The notes beneath the pieces were generated by a model. The model saw only the letters and a list, made by a program, of their open reading frames with translations, searched no databases and was not told the DNA's origin. 64,000 bases of DNA from Trypanosoma brucei gambiense DAL972 (taxonomy: Eukaryota; Euglenozoa; Kinetoplastea; Trypanosomatida; Trypanosomatidae), in the NCBI RefSeq assembly GCF_000210295.1, contig NC_026734.1, forward strand, positions 62,001 through 126,000. Reading direction: 5' to 3'. Position 1 is the stretch's first letter. Each line of letters opens with the position of its first letter. Position numbers and translations under genes: made by a program. Below, one piece after another: positions 13,901 to 21,689 of this stretch.

Positions 13901-15794
13901 CGCCATCCAAGGAACATAAAGCCGATTTGGCCTTTCCAACATACTCTAGGAAAAACGAAGTCACCTCTTGAATCTTGCAATCCGTTGCCAAGTGGCCAAT
14001 AAACTCACTAACCACAATGCTAATATCACCCTGCTCAAAAGGCTCACTAACATATATCTCGGTAAATTTGGAGCGCAGCGATGGCGGAATATCCTTCTTA
14101 CCGACGTCAGTAGGGGGGTTCATGTTCGCAAAAACGTGAAAATTTTTGTGCCTCTTAATTGGTTCGCTTCCAACCTTATCTGTCAGATATAACGCATCAA
14201 CATCCCCTAAGACAGCCGAAACTCTTTCCAGTATCTCGGTAGACGCAAGATTCACCTCATCTAAGAGGATCCAGTAACCCTCTCTCCATGCCCTGGTCAA
14301 AGACCCTTCTTCAAAACGAAAGGCAAATGTATTCCTCGTGGTGTGAAGTGTCGCCAACAAATCCTGGGTTACATTCTCGAGATTAAGCCATCGCTCCTGG
14401 AGTTCAGTTGAGAAAGGGTGTTGAATATTCTTCAACTTAAACGAGCTGCATCCCTTCAGAATTTGTTTGACGACGACGAGCCACGAGCACTTTTTCATTG
14501 ACATCTGGACTGCGCTGAGAAATTCTGCATTTCGAGAAGCGTTAAAACATTGTGAAAAAAGATCCACAAAATCCTGATACGCGTTCCTCACAGCAACACC
14601 CACGTCGAGTGGTTTCCAACCTCCCATGAAATCACTTGTATCGGTTTGTTGGTCAAGATTGTGAACAATCAGCTTTTGACCAACCTTGTCGGCAAGATAC
14701 TGAACGACAAATGTTTTTCCAACTCCAGTTTCACCTGTCAAAAGGACATTCTCCTGTGCATCAACAGCGGCTGCTATCCGTTCCAAGAGAGACATGGAAT
14801 GTTTGGTGGCTGCAAATACCGCAGTAGTTTTTAGATCGCCACTCAGGCAACCATACAGGGGCAGTGTAACTCGACCAACGGTAAAGTACTCCGCTCCCGA
14901 TCGCATTTCCGGTTTGCTCTGGTAAGCAAGCGAATCGGCAACATTCGGCAAAATACCTACACATTCAGCCATAATATTGATGATGCGGATCAATTCATCA
15001 CATTTTGGGAAGCCTGCCAACATACAGTCGTATGCTTCACGAAACATCATCTCACGAATTGTGGATGAAATAAATTCGTTGGAGAGGTTGGTGTTGGGAA
15101 GCCTCCTGCTCACTCGTTTGCACCACTTAAGTAACGACCGAAGGGTCACTAGCGAAGTGCCAAACAAACGAGACGGAAGGGTCGTCAGTGCAGAAACTAC
15201 GCTTCTCGGAACGGAGTACAACGACGTTGCGACAACACAAATCTCCTCAGGGGGCAAACTCTTTAATACCGTAACCCCCCAAAGTTCACCAAAGGGTACG
15301 GAGTTACTCTTACGCGTCGTAAAAGTGTCACCAACAGATCGCAACTGCTGGGTGGCAATAATTCTGAAATTCGGATGGGCATTGATGCGTTTATTTTTAT
15401 CCGGCAAAAATAGTGTAGACTCCTCAAGAAGAGAAAGTAAAACTGAAAAAACATCGAACGATGCTAGATCGATATCTTCCATTAGAATCCACAGACCATT
15501 TGCTACCGCAGTAGTCAGAGGACCTGGTACCCATTCGAACGCTCCGGGCACATCTGTTGCTGAGAACTTCCCAAGCAAGTCCCTGCTATCAAACGAATCG
15601 TCGACGTTTATCTGAATCATTGTACTGTACGCACCACATTCTTCCGCTAAGGCCTTAACAAAAAAACTCTTACCACACCCAACCTCACCTTGAACGAGAA
15701 CGGCCCGTGATGTGTCAAGAGTTACCTTAAGGTTTCTGAGGTTCTGTTCGCTCACGGCCGTCAAGATCATTGTCTGCCAACCAAGCATGTACAT
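1992..15794 (-). CDS. MDN1: Midasin (Rea1/MDN1), dynein-like AAA+ ATPase for 60S pre-ribosome maturation
   Basis: Midasin strips assembly factors from pre-60S particles in the nucleolus and nucleoplasm, pulling on UBL-domain partners (Ytm1, Rsa4) through its MIDAS domain. The 4600-residue protein has six AAA+ modules. Walker A sites lie near residues 36, 354, 759, 1055, 1367 and 1686, and Walker B sites near 103, 511, 825, 1125, 1439 and 1754. A long helical linker follows, then a very acidic Asp/Glu-rich stretch (about 3710-4260) and a C-terminal VWA/MIDAS domain with DDSLS at about 4352 and ISDG near 4464. AAA4 has an altered Walker A (GETGSSKT), AAA1 has ED in Walker B (as I recall for human MDN1), and AAA6 has DN. 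Walker A1 begins only 35 residues from the start, so the N-terminal domain of yeast and human midasin appears absent; an in-frame stop lies just upstream. M9 is an alternative start because no AG lies between the nearest pyrimidine tract and the first ATG. Confidence 0.97.
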   Translation of the reverse strand: MYMLGWQTMILTAVSEQNLRNLKVTLDTSRAVLVQGEVGCGKSFFVKALAEECGAYSTMIQINVDDSFDSRDLLGKFSATDVPGAFEWVPGPLTTAVANGLWILMEDIDLASFDVFSVLLSLLEESTLFLPDKNKRINAHPNFRIIATQQLRSVGDTFTTRKSNSVPFGELWGVTVLKSLPPEEICVVATSLYSVPRSVVSALTTLPSRLFGTSLVTLRSLLKWCKRVSRRLPNTNLSNEFISSTIREMMFREAYDCMLAGFPKCDELIRIINIMAECVGILPNVADSLAYQSKPEMRSGAEYFTVGRVTLPLYGCLSGDLKTTAVFAATKHSMSLLERIAAAVDAQENVLLTGETGVGKTFVVQYLADKVGQKLIVHNLDQQTDTSDFMGGWKPLDVGVAVRNAYQDFVDLFSQCFNASRNAEFLSAVQMSMKKCSWLVVVKQILKGCSSFKLKNIQHPFSTELQERWLNLENVTQDLLATLHTTRNTFAFRFEEGSLTRAWREGYWILLDEVNLASTEILERVSAVLGDVDALYLTDKVGSEPIKRHKNFHVFANMNPPTDVGKKDIPPSLRSKFTEIYVSEPFEQGDISIVVSEFIGHLATDCKIQEVTSFFLEYVGKAKSALCSLDGGTKPPTVSLRTLTRALTYVRKATSQYGFALALFDGLMLGFATPLERQFHSIVEQLIKKHVFDNGEPPRPTLPRCPSGGRFVAYEHIWLPVGSEEPRKDESFILTPSVKGHLLNVARAVFADRPVLLEGPTSSGKSSMVKYLAEFTGHKFIRINNHESTEIQEYVGHYISDERGKLRFVDGILVDAVRNGYWIMLDELNLAPTEVLEALNRLLDDNHELFVADTQETIKPHPHLRIFATQNPAGVYGGRKLLSRAFRNRFLEITVDDIPNTELCTILCQRYSLSPSFAEKMVEVMTTLQIRRQGSRVFAGRHGFVTPRDLFRWAERCPGTYQEMAEHGFLLLVERCRKTEERQIVKDVIESITKTELNESDIYSPHHWPYVAEHYKHVESRVAEEFGIVWTESMLRLFTVVGICLFHREPVLLVGETGSSKTTVCQVWAAILQRRLSIVNCHQHSEAADFLGSLRPALPNQQSSAIFQWRNGPLVECMLKGGVFVLDEISLAEDSVLERLNSVLEPGRTVTLAEKSTADVIFAHEDFRILATMNPGGDFGKRELSPALRNRFTEIYVRPTVEREEVTLILSKRLNQNLSHWAAHMASLLCDAASVCSVAGVPQHISIRDIIGWVSFMNAADGHCDEQVSFVHGLDAVILDGVGVGTGQSDMGTHGLREALIAKVREVCKVSSDCLREPFWELFDTLEEPTLPPEMKGRFFFGAPSTSRNLSKLVRAGIMRRAILLEGSPGVGKTSIVEALGCALRKHVVRVNLSEQTDIMDLFGTFLPCPSSGDSGGPQFSWSDGVLLHALKNGWWVILDELNLASQSVLEGLNALLDHRSTVFIPELGEEFQAADGFRVFACQNPLAEGGGRKGLPRSFLNRFTRVRIEPFDVEDLMRIVVAVAPGIGEATLCKMVGFVDELHREVVVRRAFGVRGSPWEFNLRDILRWAKLMEAYGVMDMPCEFVDMLFTQRMRTDTDRKRTVELVEKIFGSSAMCGLTFQESHFLIANDAVHFGSRFLTRRVQGSNPFIDTAYNSLMLLPSQAGVVRSLLTCAEQNQLCILAGPTGAGKTFCIRAAAALAGARLLTFSMNASCDTVDLLGGFDQVEGKQGQFEWSDSLILEAMQSGHWLVLDNVNYCNASVLDRLNPLVEPNGMLSVNEQGLVDGQVRVVRPHPNFRLFMTLDPKYGEVSRAMRNRAVEIYVHPVEIPSLESLAISGASTSCRSVEHLEMLNRYHREFLRSLFSADSALPMSTQLSDALASGTPNTFTLVKTASMLSAASNLEDLKMFIRHKYIDNRCGHWNVRKDEVATNLDMLVAAGESDACRCFPSVADLLNALSVTGSSEGSGSALESVEEALVRIRVLRSGLALRAQLTAEGSHQKCHSLSDLVLYFVLDQCADGVLSHILFESRRQLLCWTIGDALSEQGMNDVLSLISLQPTTDAAAHLDSIWCSSAPVLGPHASSLKALRDANIFISDSPVVNNSFNRMLSAMGKVVEVLSSPSLQQRIFRLLGPLARLVCSSFPQYQINVDNYVSLLTNVLLIRSVIKKQLGSTADIFFGAVDEFLSSLRNYLGLPFQLVLEGLDIRKRIVRPHITTAEERAALVAWKASATSALHEKHECLLKSLWDSAIFRAEFSLVLRAQQLRANCSVPVAKRLQCEVLEFVNIYCTKLRVVPQLNVTLWREVTTIPLVVERDAAALSSLVPLLTTNFLSRYGLNGGRHILCGSWTSLASDALDYAAEVSVAAIDSKSNPHVRTLDNLLEFCRVLPMPKVDPFEEWEANCLTEALSLLEMCQVPHRALNTNGFSVPEEPSTAMLVQLLSKLRTLLAETQGNPLIDALRPVLSMIVHSNDCTPDDSLRRIALVGVLRCRMLIPRTPIDPMYKWLVKKEVARNELVYFSRLDAAFSWSEELSMRGSCSRQRLLLQGLQAEEEAHLARALEKVVVRPDSTGAKFAQLVDLLHQTCSSMLSDSRLEVVVAQRRSETAAARKAWSEVVYQQFIDVLDNYGGYEDVTLTVSEPALSATLAAYIGYYMQTRPVRKSMIFSVPDAVRMMHFPSTSINSPVLPSSGSQSLQQRLAYLDSCLLLVQCTPARVIKRDFVEKLFDSYRELYRAVEELEAKERSEQELSVLYKEKAVIIEGDDEAHMGLLKQLFPSYEEEFIRARDAEDDKMEDATNDEVDLNPAPKPEVSALSTGRHARLMLSGPQGAKYMQRLLDTHYHFFERLLELNDGAAFCGDRHLEAFKGVFDVVSKELRGWGCSGVYEDGSLVRAEDEQMMAGGFAARATLLSKCLFSSETPLSEAKATKFNIFTDPAPSELRAFNPSLLSLMQAITELSAAYPDTPSLRRCSRIATCLAALPVLTTPLMKVMTGCEILLRECYEWERNASRDTSIMDHMTHLSTFVLRWRRLELHCWGQVFAAKREEWELKVGKVWFSLCDLTGVQQPIPMEELQDRYAKFFHYCMDFMWGARCGDFHARLRLLKAFAFHLAAAGRRSSFPLANASCHLTDFFTQYSQLVEQKLRIALSPIEEDMEEFTRIMRWEDSTYYAVRATAEKSHLKMGRGLASLEDVLRTPVLQIISTEEQRCEDDQAMGFTLASLQLEEKNGKKNKKQCAQGAVDMGLKRSRMGRINAKAKTAVSGCEAPPGGEDADSAEGKLPGYMSEGVEFLKFAANEIIERVNALQARSVPQNQKLRALKTLFTVMEEKGVPHTHALQVSGWEELFATSSALLPCRNIHKHLVASKRIEEAAQEYYRGVRWLQRMRDAEKHPHKDLSDAQVKRGAGTAESLFAVAVQEAELIGNFCEVRQQIALLRDFISTCEDRAVPTGAEQLHASMEMCVQLQSFVYDVRWMLQEHIFDLEGSRSTIDELYCLTEELWKLCCTTEGQRRAEIPIADAIMGQYGVLYGRVRLVCSRLCSTGVGCVDSASSKLCESLDLLGESINCAVTASMPTRAVSAKRNRTEVGAQWEGKVTVMVESLESAFAKNDGLTDFFASSPGHQQKEENSTGGGGTDLVYRRYAETVGKLLAEARTAHSSLHTLLHDETHDRKISSTARTQLLSRLDVCVEHVGLLLQGATRALLAQSHLTLVVSRLLCILFRKGFCKSEEEEEEDGDGDGEGGDGNQLDGTGMDDGQGEKDVTDQIENEDQLMSAKDKNDEEQEEKQQDKGDGSSDGEDNAADVETDFAAPKERRDDDDEEDEDDGDESEREMGSVDGEEVQERKRMKKETNEGNDLDSDDGGNADDVPEDELANEEESIDGNEGDQETANFENREAAIREAEEQQQGEEHDLAADALEGGENDSHDGGDGDGESNTCSDEGEREGSEGDDDDNAGDSDDEAHNGSGEASSVSSDNARDIEGEDNGKDDNEGEGTCDSGDFCEDKEDDWADENVYNGGQQDERTGEEATEEREKESKKRPRAAQQEAGTTEEQQPGEEEQQDEAGRNWKRQNRDERTQHRDNAERHNTSRNPYRAIKEAVERHQRSVQQLNLNKRVEVKKHREADNQQQNEQQSNRKEVVDEFEFDEEGEEEGMAATDEKPVVPTEATNNLPEQREAADSFSESGTSEELDEGNDEDTPPRHRKHAVEVSVDTESSEEEGDEEDAEKKKARRNVKVASKIRNDNEEEEDSFDNDDKTADSTGGGEYDKLCRGRELWQEQTAAVHTLSHQLCEQLRLILSPTVADKLQGDYKTGKRLNMKRIIPYIASQFKKDRIWLRRTKPNKRSYQILVALDDSLSMQCNNAGIMSCRAVALIAEALQQLEVGELGIACFGKETRIVHEMHEPFVAESGPRAFSEITFAQKSTNLKLLLETTLDYLDDARRRMNGQIRSSTQRLQQMMFIISDGQITEDRMELRKLLMRAEENHQMVVFVLLDVKASGGENDNNGAAPLAPISVKELAGMTPAQRMRRLKAERDSRLQRVKSNSVLDMQLVEFRGGSVVRRSYMEEFPFPHYLIVRELETLPSAIADALRQWFELLNVQH

Positions 15795-16039
15795 TTCAAA
15801 TTAAGTGAACGTCAAAAAGGGGTGAGAAGAGTAAGTTATGTCAGGCTCAAAATGACGAGTCTGCGTTACGAAAATCCTCCATCATTCTCAGCATTAGTTT
15901 CTTTTTTAAAAGGGGGAGGAATAGAACGGAGTTAGACAGAACATGATATTCAGAAATACTGGATCTCAGCTCCTGCATTTGGCATGTCCACACATCAAAA
16001 AAAAAACATATACTATTGGCAACATGTGCGAAAGGGCAT

Positions 16040-16810
16040 CTACTTCCTTTCGCGTGTACGCTGCAACCGGCTACTCCTTGTTGACCCACCTCTTTGGGAA
16101 GCAATTTGTGTTTCACCACAATTACTTCGTGCAGCAAATTTCATTATTTCCTCCAGCTTGGAACGATTTGGATAGTGTTGCTTAGTTTGGCCACTTTTCA
16201 GAAACCTTACATAACTCGATATATTCATTTCGTATTCGAGAAAGGACGCAAGATTCATCGCTGTTGTTTTGTCATGAGTGGCAACGCGATCAAAAAAAGG
16301 TAACATAATTTCTTTTGGCGCTGTCACACCAGCTGCAAAGAAAACGGCCATCACCTTCATGGATATGCACGGGCAGCTCACAGTTTTCAACTTATCGTAC
16401 AAAAATTCCTCACCAGCGAGGGGTCCGTCAGCAACGTCGATGAATACGCGAAATGGAATGTTCTCAACGCTGTGTGATGGTTGTGATTCACATGTCTTTG
16501 CATTCATCGAATAACGGTTCCTGGTGGATGCGCTTGTCTGCTCCGTCGGCATCAGCTTTGGTAGTGAGGAAACACGCGATACTTCTGTATAACAACAACC
16601 AATAGGCCTCGTCTTGCAGAACGCTCCGTCAGGGACATCAACAGAAAAAGACAAACCATGCGCATCAAACCCTTCAAGGAAACCAATAGCGGCAACGAGC
16701 ATATTAAATAAGGCACCTTGGGGTACTTTCAAGGTCAAAAGCCCCGTAACAGCCGCGTACTTAAAACGAGCAAGAGACCTCTGGCCACAGATTGCAACTG
16801 TCCGATTCAT
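16040..16810 (-). CDS. Hypothetical protein, 256 aa, first gene of the leftward block
   Basis: I do not recognise this protein. It is 256 residues long, opens with MNRTVAICGQRSLARF, and has a basic, Ser/Arg-rich C-terminal tail after about residue 215. No signal peptide, clear membrane segment or catalytic motif is visible. The middle (about 120-200) looks globular, with VENIPFRVFIDVADGPLAGE. It ends about 245 bp upstream of midasin, a normal trypanosome spacing, and is the gene nearest the strand-switch region, so it should be the first transcribed on this side. A purine-rich plus-strand stretch (about 16826-16880), pyrimidine-rich on the coding strand, lies just upstream and could guide trans-splicing. 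The ATG is clear. I judge it a real gene from its length, codon pattern and position. Confidence 0.7.
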   Translation of the reverse strand: MNRTVAICGQRSLARFKYAAVTGLLTLKVPQGALFNMLVAAIGFLEGFDAHGLSFSVDVPDGAFCKTRPIGCCYTEVSRVSSLPKLMPTEQTSASTRNRYSMNAKTCESQPSHSVENIPFRVFIDVADGPLAGEEFLYDKLKTVSCPCISMKVMAVFFAAGVTAPKEIMLPFFDRVATHDKTTAMNLASFLEYEMNISSYVRFLKSGQTKQHYPNRSKLEEIMKFAARSNCGETQIASQRGGSTRSSRLQRTRERK

Positions 16811-17776
16811 CCAACCATCCCAAAGGCTTAAAGAACTTCAATGGGGAAAATAGGAAAAGATATACAGTAAGAAGTGAGCTTTGAATACATAAATAACAGG
16901 CCAAAATACAGATGCAGCCCCATACCGTATAAATGGGGGGAAACAAAAGAACAACTGGTATACCCCAGCAAATACAAGACATTTGTGGGGGGAAAAGAAC
17001 GCTGAAATAGGTACAACCAGGTCCGGTTGCCATTTCTACGGAAAGTCTGTATTCAGCGCATCCGCGGGGTGATCTAACAAACAATCTCACACGTACACGC
17101 ACTGATGGATCGGTAGATAGTGTAGACTTCCACTCCAAAATAGTAAAATGAATTTAATTTTCATCGTCATAAAGAAACACTAAACATACCACTCAAAATA
17201 ACAACAATTTTCATGCTTCAGCGCGGCTCGTGGTTACAAGACGCCGTGCACCGGTCAGATCTAGGTGGCATCATTTCATTACGCAATTACCATTCATACA
17301 AACTACGAGGCAAAAGAAGCTAAAGAAAACAAACTTTCCACTAGCAGCTATCACGGTAGTAACGTAACGCATTGATCTCCCTCTTGCTTTATTTAAAAAA
17401 AGAAAAAGAAAAACAGAAACGCTGAGGACTGCTACGGGAATCTAACGTCCGGTAAAACGTCTCTACGACACTGTCATTTCTGTCACTCCAATGATCACTA
17501 GCACACGACTATGCTTTTTCGCGGCGAGTTCAACAATTTATCCGCACTTGATACGACCAAAAAACAGATGGGGGTAGATGCACCGGGAGATTTACGCTCC
17601 TCAATGACACTGACGAAAGCAGAAACCAGCAAAAATGTGATATTTACACTAGAAAAAAGTTCATTCGGGATGGTGGTCTGCTTTTCGAAGTAGCTATAAC
17701 CGGCAAAAGCAGCAATAAAGAGCTGAAAAGACTGATGGGGCCCGTCAACCGGTGACATCAGTAAGGAATATTATTA

Positions 17777-17786
17777 CCCCCCCCCC
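17777..17786 (-). promoter_or_regulatory. G-run (10 G on the minus strand) in the strand-switch region
   Basis: Ten consecutive C on the plus strand, hence ten G on the strand transcribed leftward. G-runs of about this length have been reported as enriched at T. brucei divergent strand-switch regions, near transcription start sites. It lies about 1 kb upstream of the first leftward gene. Function is inferred. Confidence 0.4.
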
Positions 17787-18559
17787 TCTTCTCTCCCCCT
17801 CGAGCGGTCCAAACTTTCGCATTAAGACGAGGTAACACCATATGTAACGACTCAAATAACATTTGCTCCTTTCTCGCACTGACCAGCAGATCATACAAAA
17901 AACGTTAAAACGGCGAACCACGTACATATATCGCACCGACTTCTCAACACAGCAGTTGCAATCCCACTTCACACACAGAAACAAAGAGAAAGTGTACAAC
18001 CTACGCGACGTCAGAAGATCCGATAGCGACCCTCGGCATGGTCCACACACTACCTGCGGTCACACATGCCAATAAAAAAACCCGCTGAGTATTTATTATC
18101 ACTAAAGGGGGAATGCAGATCACAGCGTAAAAATACGTTAGTAGTGGGGAAAGCCCGGGAACATATACAGTTACCGATGCTCAGCAAAGGGCGCGGGAAG
18201 CTGTCCTCCTTTGATTCGTCTAGTTTCGAGCCATTTAACGAGAAAAGCAATCTCCAGAGGCAGCACCAAACACTCTCAAGGGCACCGAAACCAGGAACAC
18301 ATCTCCCAGAAACAATACACAAACCTTTAAGACAGACCCCCTAGAGAAACGCCCACAGTGCAACACCACACCATGGAACCGGGTAGAACAACCTTAAGTC
18401 CGCTTCCGCACCCCCATTCAGCTGTCACGTGCTGGTGGTCGATCCAAAGCTCTCCTTGGATCATCCTGCTGGCTCACCCACCGTAGTCGTACAGGTTCCT
18501 GTTCTCTTCCGATGGAGATGCCACAAAAATATGGCTTCCACGGACACAAAAGACGCTAT

Positions 18560-20900
18560 TTCAGTCTACACAGCTAAGAAATCAGGTATTATCTAAACTG
18601 CAGTCAACTAGATCACACCTCGGCGGAGCAGGAGGACCAACGAACCCGTCTTCTTGGTTAGGGTATTTCTCAACGATGGCGGATGCCAGCCTCTGCACGA
18701 CTCCTCTCCCTTTCTTTCTCTTTCCTAAAAGTGCTGGAGGCAACTTCAGTTCCATCTCGCCACTGAGCACCTTCCTCCTCGAGCTTACCGATCCGTGTTT
18801 CTCCATCAGAATCTAGAACCGTCGGGCTCGAGTGGTACCAAACCGTACCTACCACCCAACATTCTAATTCGCGGCGGGCACTCCTCTCATCTCACTCCCC
18901 ATCCCCCCATGGCCGCAGGCATCGGACATGCACCTCGTGGAGGAAATCTCACCAACGCAAGCCACATCGCAGCCCCGGCACTGCCGGACTCCGACGCCGG
19001 CTTCCGCTCCTTGACCCCAACATCGAGCAGCCGCCACGGAACGCGACTGGCCCCAAAGTACACTGGCATCGTCTGCAGCGCGAATGGGTTCGAGCTCCCG
19101 CTAAGTTTATCAAACTCGACACACTCCACCGAGCCATGTACGGTAGCCGGCTTCAACTGCACCCCAGTTCCTGCAACCCTCCCCCCTCCATCCATGAGCC
19201 TTCTCACCCATAGCACCTCGTTCCTGTTCGGTTGAACTACCCTCCGTGGACAAGGCACCCCATGCCACCGCCAATAATTCTTTCAACGGCACTATGGGAT
19301 CAAGCGCAGGCTTAAAGCTGCTGCACATCGCCATTGTCCTTGCCAAGAGCGCCCTCTTACACGCCAGGTTGTTAAACTTCCCACCGACGACCCATTTAAC
19401 TTCATTGTCATTCCACCGCCCTGCTTTCGGGCTAGTTGTTGCCCGTAATCACACAATGCAAACTACGATCGCGCTATAGTCACCCTTTAGCGCCACCAGT
19501 ACCGCAGCATTGCTGTCGCCAAGACACCGGTGAACCTCTATTTTCGTTGCAATCGCTGTGATTAATCTTGGTTCTGCCCCTTCCACACGAAGTCGGGTAC
19601 ACGCATATCCTTTGTAACCCTTCTCCGCCCCCAAAAATTTCGCCGAGAACCGTGCTTATGTTCCTCGTAGTGTTGGTGTTCCCTTTTTATGACGAATAGG
19701 AGGACACCGGCACCAGGGCAAATATATTTGTTTTTTCTTCGCACCCGATGCTACTCGGCTTCCGCTGAATTTGGTACACATGCCGGCTGAAGTTGACGCC
19801 TGTATTTATTTGTCGTTGGGTTCACATTCTAATTTTGCGCAGGTCTCCATTTTTAGCACTTAACCCCCTCAAGCCCTCGCCTCACTGCTCCTGTAACACC
19901 GACGCCATTTACACCGTGGCGATCACAGCCTACTCTGTTTTTTTTTTTTTTACACGCCACGACAGCTTGCTACCATGTGTTTCCCATCCCACCGCCCCCG
20001 TTACCCATCTCACTGGTGCCAGAGACTCACGTTCTCAATACAACGCCCTATCATTACGTTCTTCATTTCCCGTATTTGAAAGATTTGCGACGGTTGGTGC
20101 GGGGCATCTTCCACTCAAAGGAAACTCACATAGTTGTCGTTTCTGTCTCTCTGTGACGGCAATTGTTCTTTTCTATGCATCTACTCCACACTGTTATCAC
20201 ATCGGTCCACTTAATTCTACCATACCTGAGTGGTTGGCGCCTCCCGTCCCATGTCATACTGTAATGCGTTTTTGGCCGCAAGGGGCGTTAGGTTCTATAG
20301 ATTCGATCTCTGTCAGCAGTCTGTCCTTCATCCCTCTCATTTTGTATCACGCGCGCACTCGGTACGTGCACCCCTTCAGATTTGCTCGCCTGTTCGTTGG
20401 AACGATGAGACCTATTGAACAATTTTGTGCATATGCACTGCTGGGGGGGGGGGGGTTCCTCGATGCTCCTACTCACCTGAGAAGCGGCTTGTCGATCTTA
20501 TTTTTGTCGTGCAGTCTCGTAAATAGCGTTTCCTTACCGCATACTTCATTGTCGCCCACCTCGGATAAAACCAGATTTATTCTTAGCACATTGCGGAGTA
20601 CCACCGCCTCTCGCACAGGAGCGGAGCTTATTCTGCTTTGAACGTCCTCACGACACGTGGAGAGGTGCAACCCCACAAACGCTTTGTTTTAACTTCAACC
20701 TCCCCCCCGTTTCGTATCCCTGCTCTTGCACTTTGCCACCCAACGATGACGCCTGAAGTGTTTCGTTGCGGCCATGCGAAACCAAGGCGGAAGAAATCTC
20801 TTCTATAGGTGTCGCATGCTTCCATCTACATGTAAAAGGGAAAACGACAGAAAGGAGGTCTCCAGCTCGTGTTGGTTTCATTGACTGTGCTATAGTAAGC
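18560..20900 (-). pseudogene. Decayed ingi/L1Tc-clade non-LTR retroelement (DIRE-like), minus strand
   Basis: No intact frame remains, but minus-strand translations keep the order of an ingi/L1Tc reverse transcriptase. Near 20800-20700, ATPIEEISSALVSHGR resembles the linker before RT. Near 19460, GDYSAIVVC occupies the place of the FADD box. From 19129 to 19018, VECVEF, then SSNPFALQ, then VPWRLLDV match in order and spacing the family's TEYTLF, NPLxLQ and TPKLLGL signature. From 18855 to 18740, VWYHSS and GKLEEEGAQ match the following thumb or connection segment. Frames change repeatedly and stops are frequent. These comparisons are from memory of family motifs. The orientation is the same as the leftward gene block. 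Boundaries are approximate, and no tail or target-site duplication was found. Confidence 0.6.
20443..20455 (+). promoter_or_regulatory. G-run (13 G on the plus strand) in the strand-switch region
   Basis: Thirteen consecutive G on the plus strand, the direction of the rightward unit. Same reasoning as for the other homopolymers in this strand-switch region: candidate start-site element, function inferred. Confidence 0.4.
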
Positions 20901-21689
20901 ACGTCCCCGATTTCTCCACTTCTGTGAAATATACAGTAAATATGAGTAATACACTCAGGTTACATTGGTGGTGGATCGTTCCCCTTGTCGGCCATCTTGG
21001 AAGTGATTTCGCTTAACTCTGAGCACGGGAGTCGGGGGCGTACTGCACCGATATGAACATATTCCTACCAGCGAGTCCAGGCATCACTTTCCCCATTTGA
21101 CAACACAGAATACCGAGTCCTACGCATGCAAGGCTTATATTTAAAGCAACGAAACATGCTGTGAAGTTGGTAAGTGCCATTTCCCCACTCTGTGATTCAT
21201 TTTCTCAGACATTTTGAACCTAGTATTCATTGCAACACTCTTTTATTCGTAACGGGGCATCAACATATCGGTTTCCCCACATTCCCCGGTCATGCTCTCT
21301 CTGTCAAATGCTCGGGATCTGTGAAAGAGCGTGCGCCTCCCCATGTGAGTCATAACCACAACTCTGATGGTGATCAGTTGTACGCTTTTCCACTCTTTTC
21401 ATCTTATGCATCATCCCTCAGCGTACTCACTTGAGAAGCTCGTGTGCGCGCTCTTTTGGTCAGACGTAGTGCGTCTACCTTGCACGGGGTGGGGTCATCG
21501 CAGTTCTCCTCGCCCTTTTACCAGACGACAAGAGTGACAGATCTCATTAGGATAGGGTGACCTTGACAACGTAGCCATCCCACGGTCACTACGGGTTTTC
21601 CACAATTGCCTTTTAACATTTATAGGTAACCAGCTCCGCGCCTACAAAACATTCGCACAACAGTGGTATGCCGCTCATCCTTCGCCACA

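Noticed and set aside
19793..20641. 282-codon plus-strand ORF in the strand-switch region
   Set aside because: It runs antisense to the minus-strand retroelement relic, contains homopolymeric Phe and Gly from T and G runs, and shows no recognisable domain.
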